In this document: positions 1-5,888 of the stretch, in pieces
Layout: each line of letters starts with the position of its first letter
How positions within the stretch are numbered: the stretch's first letter is position 1
Assembly: GCA_028876695.1 (NCBI GenBank)
Contig: JAGWRH010000318.1
Location: 1-6,696, forward strand
Length of the DNA: 6,696 bases
Direction of reading: 5' to 3'
Source: Acidobacteriota bacterium
GTDB lineage: Bacteria > Acidobacteriota > Terriglobia > Acidiferrales > UBA7541
Notes under the pieces: generated by a model
What the model saw: only the letters and a program-made list of their open reading frames with translations
Told to the model about the DNA's origin: nothing
Database searches by the model: none
Translations under genes and position numbers: made by a program

Positions 1-619
1 CGGAATGCTGGCCATCGGCGGAATGACCGCGTTATATCCGAATCGCGAAGATCCCGAATTGAACGCTCGAGCTCTGGCCGTGCTGGCGAACGATAAAAAG
101 AACGAAGCGTCGTGCCGGATGGATGGAGCGTGGACAGGGCATCCGGATCAGAACGAAATCGCCGTGAAGCAGTTCCCGTTTCCAAACCAGTTGCGAGCCC
201 GGCCCGCGAATCCGGAACCTTACCCGGATCTCCGGCCCGTGCCTAAGGGCGTGGGCAAACATACATTCGCCGGAACCCGCGCCGCCGTACGCACGGTGAT
301 TCGATATCGGCAGGGCGTCCTTGCCGGCCGGGGTGCCAGCCTCCTCGACGGATACATGGAAGATCTGGCCACCGATCGTATCTACAGGCTTATGATCGCG
401 CAACGAATCCGCCATCGCAGTGCAGTTCGAATTGTGGACGAGGGTGGAAATCTCGTTTCGCACACACCGGAGCGCATCAGTCAGCTTTTCGACGAGGAGC
501 TGTCGCGCATCTTGAGCGAATTGCCAGCGAATGCCACTGAAGAGACGAGGGAACAATTTACGCAGGCACGTATTCTGAGCGAAAAGCTCATCCTCTCCGG
601 CGAATTCACGCCCGTCTGA
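1..619 (+). CDS. aceB: Malate synthase, C-terminal part (5' end outside window)
   Basis: Malate synthase condenses glyoxylate with acetyl-CoA to give malate, in the cytoplasm, as part of the glyoxylate shunt or C1/C2 assimilation. The frame is open to the left edge, and about 205 residues are visible, ending at TGA 617-619. Counting from the Met codon at 5, the visible landmarks are GGM (residues 5-7), a DGAWTGHP block (40-47) matching the family's DGTWVAHP, and GYMEDLAT (116-123) matching MEDAAT. The Asp of that last motif (D120) corresponds to the catalytic base of the family. It lies about 84 residues from the C-terminus, close to the spacing in AceB-type enzymes, so I prefer AceB over the longer GlcB type. 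The identification rests on motifs recognised by eye. The next gene starts 102 bp downstream on the same strand. Whether the two are co-transcribed cannot be told. Confidence 0.83.
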   Translation, partial: GMLAIGGMTALYPNREDPELNARALAVLANDKKNEASCRMDGAWTGHPDQNEIAVKQFPFPNQLRARPANPEPYPDLRPVPKGVGKHTFAGTRAAVRTVIRYRQGVLAGRGASLLDGYMEDLATDRIYRLMIAQRIRHRSAVRIVDEGGNLVSHTPERISQLFDEELSRILSELPANATEETREQFTQARILSEKLILSGEFTPV

Positions 620-721
620 AGAATCACGCCACCGCAACGTTGTTTCGCCTGGACTGGTGTCCGCGACTCCCGCGGCTGTGCGTGCATTCGCTGGAACCCG
701 TGGCATGATCGAAGCAACAAG

Positions 722-1654
722 ATGATCGCGACGACTAAAGAGCCGTTTCTTTCGGCAATCTCTAACCGTGTGCTCGTCTGCGACGGCGCTATGGGTACGC
801 AACTGCAGGCGGCTGGCCTCGAGCTCGGCGCATGTGGAGAACAGTGGAACCTTACGCATTCCGATGTCGTGCTTGCCATCCAGAGCGCGTACGTCGGAGC
901 CGGCTCCGATTGTTTAATCACACAGACTTTCGGAGCGTCGTCGATCAACCTCGCACGCCACGGCCTAGCCAGTTTCGCGGACGAAATCAATCGAGCCGGT
1001 GCAGACATCGCCCGTCGAGCGTTCGCCGGACGCGCCGGCTACGTCTTAGGGGATATTGGGCCGTTTGGCGGAATGTTGAAGCCATTAGGCTCGGTTACGC
1101 CGGAGACCGCCTCGGCGGCGTTCCACCAGCAGGCTTGTACCTTAGTCGCCTCGGGCGTGGACGCGGTGATCATTGAGACGCAAACATCGCTTGAAGAGCT
1201 CCGTCTTGCGATCGATGCGGCGCGGGCCGCCGGAGCGCCGTGCATTATCGCTTCGGTCGCCTTTGAGGTGACGCGGAACGGACGCGACGTGCGGACCATC
1301 ATGGGGACGACTCCTGAACAGGCTGCGGAATTTATTCAGAGGTCGGGGGCGCAAGTTGTCGCCACCAATTGCGGAGCCGGCGTGGATATAAACTGGATGG
1401 CCCAGATCCTCGCGCGCTACAGGCGCGTCTGCGATCTGCCGCTCATGGCAAAACCCAACGCCGGCCGGCCCGTCCTGGAAAACGGGCGCTGGATATACAA
1501 ACAATCGCCGGAGGAAATGGCTGATGGACTGCCAAAATTACTGGACGCCGGGGCGAGGATCGTCGGCGCGTGCTGCGGGAGTACCGTTGCGCATATTCGC
1601 TTATTCCGGGATGTTGTAGATCGAATGAACGCGAAACAAATGCCGTCGATTTGA
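722..1654 (+). CDS. Stand-alone homocysteine S-methyltransferase (MetH N-terminal module type)
   Basis: This 310-residue protein is a single homocysteine S-methyltransferase domain (the Hcy-binding TIM barrel of MetH, BHMT and MmuM). It would transfer a methyl group to zinc-bound homocysteine, giving methionine. Near the N-terminus, DGAMGTQLQ (21-29) and the NLTHSDVV stretch (43-50) are typical of the MetH module. The zinc ligands are intact: C217 in ATNCGAG, and C284-C285 in GACCGST. Unlike MetH, it carries no folate, B12 or activation modules; it ends with TGA shortly after the barrel. No in-frame ATG, GTG or TTG lies just upstream of the ATG at 722, and the ribosome site is weak. Given the corrinoid protein and URO-D methyltransferases next door, I infer that the methyl donor is the methyl-corrinoid protein encoded at 3275-3916. 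S-methylmethionine or betaine as donor remains possible. Confidence 0.92.
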   Translation: MIATTKEPFLSAISNRVLVCDGAMGTQLQAAGLELGACGEQWNLTHSDVVLAIQSAYVGAGSDCLITQTFGASSINLARHGLASFADEINRAGADIARRAFAGRAGYVLGDIGPFGGMLKPLGSVTPETASAAFHQQACTLVASGVDAVIIETQTSLEELRLAIDAARAAGAPCIIASVAFEVTRNGRDVRTIMGTTPEQAAEFIQRSGAQVVATNCGAGVDINWMAQILARYRRVCDLPLMAKPNAGRPVLENGRWIYKQSPEEMADGLPKLLDAGARIVGACCGSTVAHIRLFRDVVDRMNAKQMPSI

Positions 1655-1689
1655 AACGCCGCAATTGGGCACAAGGTCGGCCAGATATT

Positions 1690-3030
1690 CTATCGACATA
1701 CCCCATATTCTTTGCAGGTATCGATCATGGCGTGAAGATTCGCAGGTACTGCATGATCCACCGTCGCACCGGTAGTGAGAATATAGCCTCCATCCCGGCC
1801 CACGTCGTCGATTAATTCTTTCACATACGCTCGTACTTCCTCGGGTTTCGCCGCGATCAGCATCGAGGCAGGCACGTTGCCCGCGAAGCACGCCCAGCCC
1901 GTAAAACGCTTTTTCACCTCTTTCATATCCGTTTGGTCGAACATCCAAACAGTGCGGCCGGCCGGAATTTCGTGGTCGACAATCGTATCGAGGCGCTTGT
2001 TATAAGAGCCCTCCACGAACAGGTACGGAACCAAACCTTCGTCAATCAGCGCGATGACCACGGCCTTGAGCGTGGGCCAATAGAACGTTTCGAAGTCCTT
2101 GATGGACATAAAGCTGTCCGCTCCTTTGTGGAGCGGGATGAAGACGGCCGGACTCCGGGAGTGCTTTGCCGATTCCACGCCCGCTTCTATCGCCAGGGGC
2201 ACCAGGCGTTCTACAGCCGCGAGCACCTGCTTTGGCTGGCGGAACTTGTCCAGCATGATCGCGCGAGTGCCGCGCAAGGTATCTCCAATAATATCGAAAG
2301 GTGCTTTTGTGAAGCCTCCCATCAAGTTGGCCAAGCCGAGAGTGGAAATTGTCTCTCGGTCGATCGCAACGCATGCCTTGATCCATTCCGCTGCGGCCTG
2401 TCCTGCCTGCAAAATCTTCTCTACCGCTTGCCGCACGCTCGGCGCGCCGAACGGGACCATGAACGCAGGCACCGACGGCAATTCCAGCACAGCGGAGAGC
2501 AGTCCAATTGTTGCAAGCGGCGCCAGCGTGCCGAACACTCTCGGAAAATACGTGCGCAGAAAAAAGTCGGAGGGATCATGGATCAGCCGGCTGTACTCGT
2601 CGGCGCGCATGTATTCATCCTCGATGCATTGGTACGGCTCATTCGCCGGCACGCCGTGCCCCGGCCATCGATAAAGCTTGTAATCGAGAATCTCCAGCAC
2701 CGTGCCGGAGCCATAGAGTGCCGTTCCCGCAATCGTGTCGGGCAAGAAGTCGGTGTGGTATTTCCGAAGTGCGCAGGCAAGTTTTCCGTAGTCGTGCATA
2801 GCCTCTTCGGCCGAGATACCGGAGTACACGAACGGGTAGAACCCGGATGCGGGGCTTACCGGAATGCGCTCAGGCTTCCGCAGCGCGATCGCGTCGATAA
2901 ACATCTGTACGCGGCGCCGATATGCCTGTTCAATTTCCGCGCTGACGAAGTCGATTCCTTCTGGATATTTCCAACGCCGCAGGCGGTCTTCGAAGCTACC
3001 TGCAGGAACTTCTTTCGGTTGGCTCGCCAT
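1690..3030 (-). CDS. URO-D/MtaA-superfamily corrinoid methyltransferase, paralogue A
   Basis: About 446 residues of the uroporphyrinogen decarboxylase superfamily, in the branch that serves corrinoid-dependent methyl transfer (COG0407-like). Predicted role: to transfer methyl between an unidentified substrate and the corrinoid carrier. It aligns end to end with the protein at 3913-5175. Shared blocks include RWPGH (121-125), APFD (243-246), FIPLHKGADSFMS (297-309), LFVEGSYNKRLD (337-348), AGNVPASML (383-391) and GGYILTTGA (414-422). MtaA/MtbA-type zinc enzymes have HxCG where this protein has F338-V339-E340-G341, and a Cys where it has A422, so the usual zinc triad seems absent. I chose the ATG at 3028-3030 because GGAGG (plus-strand CCTCC, 3038-3042) sits 7 nt upstream. 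An in-frame ATG at 3055-3057, with a weaker GAGG, would add nine residues. It is transcribed away from the corrinoid operon and converges on the homocysteine methyltransferase gene, with a 35-bp gap. The substrate is unknown. Confidence 0.9.
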   Translation of the reverse strand: MASQPKEVPAGSFEDRLRRWKYPEGIDFVSAEIEQAYRRRVQMFIDAIALRKPERIPVSPASGFYPFVYSGISAEEAMHDYGKLACALRKYHTDFLPDTIAGTALYGSGTVLEILDYKLYRWPGHGVPANEPYQCIEDEYMRADEYSRLIHDPSDFFLRTYFPRVFGTLAPLATIGLLSAVLELPSVPAFMVPFGAPSVRQAVEKILQAGQAAAEWIKACVAIDRETISTLGLANLMGGFTKAPFDIIGDTLRGTRAIMLDKFRQPKQVLAAVERLVPLAIEAGVESAKHSRSPAVFIPLHKGADSFMSIKDFETFYWPTLKAVVIALIDEGLVPYLFVEGSYNKRLDTIVDHEIPAGRTVWMFDQTDMKEVKKRFTGWACFAGNVPASMLIAAKPEEVRAYVKELIDDVGRDGGYILTTGATVDHAVPANLHAMIDTCKEYGVCR

Positions 3031-3037
3031 GCCCGCG

Positions 3038-3042
3038 CCTCC
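3038..3042 (-). promoter_or_regulatory. Ribosome binding site deciding the start of paralogue A
   Basis: On the minus strand this reads GGAGG, 7 nt before the ATG at 3028-3030. It favours that start over the upstream in-frame ATG at 3055-3057, which has GAGG (plus-strand 3064-3067) at 6 nt. Both are usable, so the choice is a preference only. Confidence 0.55.
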
Positions 3043-3143
3043 GCCGAAGGCCAGCATCCGCTGCCTCGAAATCGATCCCTCACGTTCACCGCATGATGTC
3101 CATACGCAAGGATATTTCTACGTGACTCTTGGCACTTGATTTA

Positions 3144-3157
3144 GTGACGTACGTCAC
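3144..3157. promoter_or_regulatory. Perfect 14-bp palindrome, candidate operator in the divergent control region
   Basis: GTGACGTACGTCAC is identical to its reverse complement. It lies in the 244-bp region between the divergent starts at 3030 and 3275. Its centre (3150/3151) is within about two bases of the region's midpoint (about 3152.5), so one bound dimer could act on both promoters. A further GTGAC half-site occurs at 3122-3126, exactly 22 bp (about two helical turns) from the GTGAC of the palindrome. Perfect symmetry and position suggest a binding site for a dimeric regulator, but no regulator gene is in the window and I cannot assign a family. The nearest -10-like hexamer on the plus strand is TATACA (3173-3178), without a convincing -35. 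The rest of 3031-3274 shows no gene, cobalamin riboswitch or terminator that I can recognise. Confidence 0.45.
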
Positions 3158-3262
3158 CGCCGCCGCGGATTGTATACAGCAAAGTAGGCGTGGCTGCCGA
3201 CCCGAAGCACAGCTACCGCACGCTTTTGACCGTCTCGAATGAACGCAGCCGCCGCCAGACGC

Positions 3263-3269
3263 GAGGAGG
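3263..3269 (+). promoter_or_regulatory. Strong ribosome binding site for a TTG-started corrinoid protein
   Basis: GAGGAGG lies 5 nt before the TTG at 3275-3277. The in-frame ATG at 3239 has no purine-rich motif ahead of it. The site therefore points to TTG as the true start of the corrinoid protein gene. Confidence 0.7.
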
Positions 3270-3274
3270 CTCAC

Positions 3275-3916
3275 TTGGAAGATAACGGTAACAAGCTACT
3301 TAACCTGATTGCTGAAATGCAGGAGGAGGAAGCGGTAAAGCTTGCTCGCGAAATGCTCGATAGCGGGTATGACCCCATCAAACTTTTGGGCCACTGCCGC
3401 GAAGCGATGGAAATTGTAGGCAAACGCTACGAAGAGGGCGAGTACTTTCTACCTGAACTTATGCTCGCCGGCGAAATGCTCAAATCCATTGGCGAGATGG
3501 CTAAGCCTTTGATCAAGCAGGACGCCTCATCCGCGAAAAGTGCCGGCACGATCATCATCGGAACGGTTCAAGGCGACTTGCACGATATCGGCAAGAACAT
3601 CGTCACATTCATGCTGGAGATCAACGGTTATAAAGTCGTTGACCTTGGCATTGACGTGCCCGTTGCGAGTTTCGTCAGCAGTATTCGTGAACACAAACCT
3701 CAAGTACTTGGCTTGAGCGGTTTTCTTACGCTCGCGTTTGACGCCATGAAGAAAACAGTCGAAGCCATTCAGGAAGCCGGCTTGCGCGACAACCTCAAAA
3801 TCATGATCGGGGGCGGGCAAGTGGACGACACCGTGAAAAACTATACCGGCGCGGACGCGTTCGGCCTCAATGCGATGGAAGCAGTCTCTCTCTGCAGGCG
3901 CTGGGTGCCCGCATGA
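3275..3916 (+). CDS. Corrinoid (cobalamin-binding) methyl carrier protein, MtaC/MtbC/MtvC type
   Basis: A small cytoplasmic carrier that shuttles a methyl group on its bound corrinoid between methyltransferases. From the TTG start it has 213 residues, the usual size of this family. The N-terminal helical cap domain (about residues 1-85) contains YEEGEYFLPELMLAGEM (52-68), a hallmark of these proteins. The Rossmann-like B12 domain follows with the lower-ligand motif DxHxxG as D101-L-H103-D-I-G106, in which H103 should coordinate cobalt. After it come the SGFLT stretch from S148 (families usually have SALLT) and a GGG loop at 179-181. The TTG start is backed by GAGGAGG five bases upstream and by family length; an upstream ATG at 3239 would add 12 unsupported residues. 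The stop overlaps the next start (ATGA, 3913-3916), so this protein and paralogue B are translationally coupled and are probably functional partners. Confidence 0.94.
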   Translation: MEDNGNKLLNLIAEMQEEEAVKLAREMLDSGYDPIKLLGHCREAMEIVGKRYEEGEYFLPELMLAGEMLKSIGEMAKPLIKQDASSAKSAGTIIIGTVQGDLHDIGKNIVTFMLEINGYKVVDLGIDVPVASFVSSIREHKPQVLGLSGFLTLAFDAMKKTVEAIQEAGLRDNLKIMIGGGQVDDTVKNYTGADAFGLNAMEAVSLCRRWVPA

Positions 3917-5175
3917 CCACCCAGGCTGCCGCCTCGGCATCGGCGGCATTGTACGAGCGGCGGCTGAAGCGGCTGACCGACGCCATTGAACTTCGCGAGC
4001 CGGACCGGCTCCCCACGATTCTCTTTTCGCATTTTTGGGTCGCGCGTTATTGCGGCATGACGTGCCGCGAGGCTATGTATGACTATGAGCGCCTCGCGGT
4101 CGCCGTCCGCAAGGCAGCCATTGATCTCGAGCCAGATGGAATCCAGCCGGTACATGCCTCGATCGCCTTCGGCCCTACGATGGACATTCTCGGCTACAAA
4201 CAGCTCGAGTGGCCAGGTCATAAGGGATTGGCGGAGGACGTCGGCTTTCAATATTTGGACGCCGAGTACATGACGACGACGGAGTATGAGGAATACCTCC
4301 TCGATCCCACCGGCTTTATGCTTCACAAGTACTTGCCGCGCGTCGCCGCGGCATTGGAACCGCTATCGGAACTTCCCCAGTACCCGGGCGTGCTTCACAC
4401 CAGAATCATTCAATCGATGGAAGTCTATGCTCGTCCGGAAGTTCGGCAGGCGCTCGAAACTTTAATTCGCGCCGGCGAAGAAATGCAGAAGATGCGCGCC
4501 GTTCAGAGCCGTTTATTTCAGGAACTCGCGGAAATGGGGTTTCCCCTGGCGGGCCACGGCACGAGCCATGCGCCCTTTGATGTGGCGGCGGATTATTTGC
4601 GGGGCTCCAAAGGCGCCATGCTGGACTTGTTCCGCAATAAGGAAAAGCTGCTGAGCCTGATGGATCGGCTCGGGTCATTGATACCCCGGACGGGAATTGC
4701 GACGGTGAAGGCGGCCGGCGGAAACATGGTTTTTATTCCGCTGCATTGGGGCCTGGACGGCTTCATGTCGCCCAAGCAATTCGCAACTTTCTTCTGGCCG
4801 CAATTTCAAAAAGTGCTTCTGAATTTTATCGATGCTGGGATCTATCCCCACGTGTTTTGGGAAGGCGATTGCACATCGCGTCTGGACGTGATTAAAGACG
4901 TTCCGCCCGGCAAGTGCGTGTACTTCTTTGAGCGCACGAATATGTTCAAAGCCAAGGAAGTTTTGCGCGGCGCCGTTTGTATTCGGGGAAATGTGCCGGC
5001 GTCGATGCTGGCCACCGGTACCCCAAGTGAGGTGCGGGAATATTGCAAGAAGCTTTTCGACGTTGTCGGTGACGGTGGCGGACTTATTTTAGACGCGGGC
5101 GTCGGCGTGCCGGACGAGGCAAAACCAGAAAACGTGCGGGCGATGTTCGATTGCGCCAAGGAATGTGTGTACTGA
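3913..5175 (+). CDS. URO-D/MtaA-superfamily corrinoid methyltransferase, paralogue B
   Basis: 420 residues, collinear with the minus-strand protein at 1690-3030 and clearly paralogous to it. Being translationally coupled to the corrinoid protein, it is the best candidate for the enzyme that demethylates the substrate and methylates Co(I). Landmarks: ERRLKRLTDAIELREPDR (15-32), EWPGH (99-103), APFD (220-223), FIPLHWGLDGFMS (274-286), HVFWEGDCTSRLD (313-325), RGNVPASML (358-366), and a C-terminal GGGLILDAG (388-396) followed by KPENVRAMFD (404-413). Where MtaA/MtbA carry the zinc motif HxCG, this protein has F315-W316-E317-G318, and the later zinc Cys position is V397. E317 is shared with paralogue A (E340). 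It is not a haem-pathway HemE, which is shorter and begins with a conserved RQAGRY region absent here. No ribosome site is obvious, as expected for the ATGA overlap. The substrate is not identifiable from sequence; a methoxy or other O/N-methyl compound is plausible. Confidence 0.91.
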   Translation: MTTQAAASASAALYERRLKRLTDAIELREPDRLPTILFSHFWVARYCGMTCREAMYDYERLAVAVRKAAIDLEPDGIQPVHASIAFGPTMDILGYKQLEWPGHKGLAEDVGFQYLDAEYMTTTEYEEYLLDPTGFMLHKYLPRVAAALEPLSELPQYPGVLHTRIIQSMEVYARPEVRQALETLIRAGEEMQKMRAVQSRLFQELAEMGFPLAGHGTSHAPFDVAADYLRGSKGAMLDLFRNKEKLLSLMDRLGSLIPRTGIATVKAAGGNMVFIPLHWGLDGFMSPKQFATFFWPQFQKVLLNFIDAGIYPHVFWEGDCTSRLDVIKDVPPGKCVYFFERTNMFKAKEVLRGAVCIRGNVPASMLATGTPSEVREYCKKLFDVVGDGGGLILDAGVGVPDEAKPENVRAMFDCAKECVY

Positions 5176-5183
5176 AGACGTGC

Positions 5184-5888
5184 ATGCCGGCACTTTCAGA
5201 TTTCGGTTTGCGCCTGACAATCGACGACGTGATTGTCTGCTGGCGCGCCCGCGGCGATAAAGTTGTACCCAAGCGGATCAGGGAACTACTGGCCACTCTG
5301 CTTGTCCACATCGAAGCCGAGAATCTGATTCAGCCACGCGTGAGCTTTCGTGTCTGGCCGGTAGAATCGCGCGAGACCGGCTGGCTTGAATTGGGCGGCG
5401 GCATTCGCATTTCATCGCCAAAGCTGAATCATCATTTGCCGGGCGCGCGTTTTGTTGCAACGGGAGTCTGCACAATCGGCTGCGCCCTTGAGCGACAAGT
5501 GAGCGAACGTTTTGCATCCGGCGATCGCCTTCCCGCCGTGATGCTCGACGAGATCGGGACCGTAGCGCTTTTTCGCGTTTCCGACCGCCTCGAAAATGAA
5601 ATTCAAGTGGAGGCGGCCCGACTCGGCCTTGAAGCGGGTGGGGTATTAAATCCGGGAGAAGATGGTCTTGAGATTTCGCAGCAGCGCCCGATCGTAGAGC
5701 TGGCCAACGGTCCCTCAATCGGGATTTCAAGCTCCGCTGCGATGCTCGTGCCCCGCAAAAGCATCTCGATGCTTATCGGCATAGGCGCCCGGATGCCGAA
5801 GTGGACTCGCGGTCAACGCTGCGCGGTCTGTGCCGCGCGAGACCGATGCCCGCACCGGAGGTCGCAGATCGTTGGGGCGCGGTCGTGA
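5184..5888 (+). CDS. MetH activation-domain-like protein with C-terminal Cys cluster
   Basis: About 234 residues resembling the C-terminal reactivation domain of cobalamin-dependent methionine synthase, a type often found beside corrinoid methyltransferase genes. The N-terminal part (12-60: TIDDVIVCWRARG, then VHIEAENLIQPRVSFRVWPV) and the later block S182-S195, with MLVPRKSIS, match that fold. Where MetH has its AdoMet-binding RxxxGY segment, this protein has LNPGEDG (155-161), so methylation from AdoMet is doubtful. The tail holds C213-x2-C216-x5-C222, which could bind a metal or Fe-S cluster. Likely role (inferred): to help the RACo-like neighbour, or the corrinoid protein, during reductive reactivation. 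The start is uncertain. ATG 5184 lies 8 bases after the previous stop with a weak GAAG; ATG 5163 and TTG 5151 are in frame and would overlap the upstream gene. The 3' end overlaps the next gene. Confidence 0.78.
   Translation: MPALSDFGLRLTIDDVIVCWRARGDKVVPKRIRELLATLLVHIEAENLIQPRVSFRVWPVESRETGWLELGGGIRISSPKLNHHLPGARFVATGVCTIGCALERQVSERFASGDRLPAVMLDEIGTVALFRVSDRLENEIQVEAARLGLEAGGVLNPGEDGLEISQQRPIVELANGPSIGISSSAAMLVPRKSISMLIGIGARMPKWTRGQRCAVCAARDRCPHRRSQIVGARS

Noticed and set aside
620..721. Possible intrinsic terminator or promoter between malate synthase and homocysteine methyltransferase
   Set aside because: Only a four-base CCGC/GCGG stem without a T-run is visible near 661-675, and there is no convincing -35/-10 pair. 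The 35-bp convergent gap at 1655-1689 likewise shows no hairpin.
32..859. A 275-codon minus-strand open frame opposite the malate synthase and the start of the homocysteine methyltransferase
   Set aside because: It overlaps two genes with recognised motifs on the other strand, and its translation matches no family I know.
1933..3096. A 387-codon plus-strand open frame covering most of the minus-strand methyltransferase gene
   Set aside because: It is antisense to a protein with clear family motifs throughout. Its translation is rich in Arg/His/Cys with no recognisable domain, as expected for a shadow frame in GC-rich DNA.
3130..3144. TGGCAC followed by TT, suggesting a sigma-54 promoter upstream of the corrinoid operon
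   Set aside because: The -12 element should read TTGC at this spacing but reads TTAG, so the essential GC is missing.
3390..3396. GCCACTG, resembling the core of a cobalamin-riboswitch B12 box
   Set aside because: It lies inside the corrinoid protein gene, in codons for the conserved LLGHCREAM stretch. None of the other conserved riboswitch elements surrounds it.
3913..5175. Annotation as uroporphyrinogen decarboxylase (HemE) of haem synthesis, for this gene and for 1690-3030
   Set aside because: Both proteins are longer than HemE, lack its RQAGRY-type N-terminal motif, and sit with corrinoid carrier and activator genes. They belong to the methyltransferase side of the superfamily.
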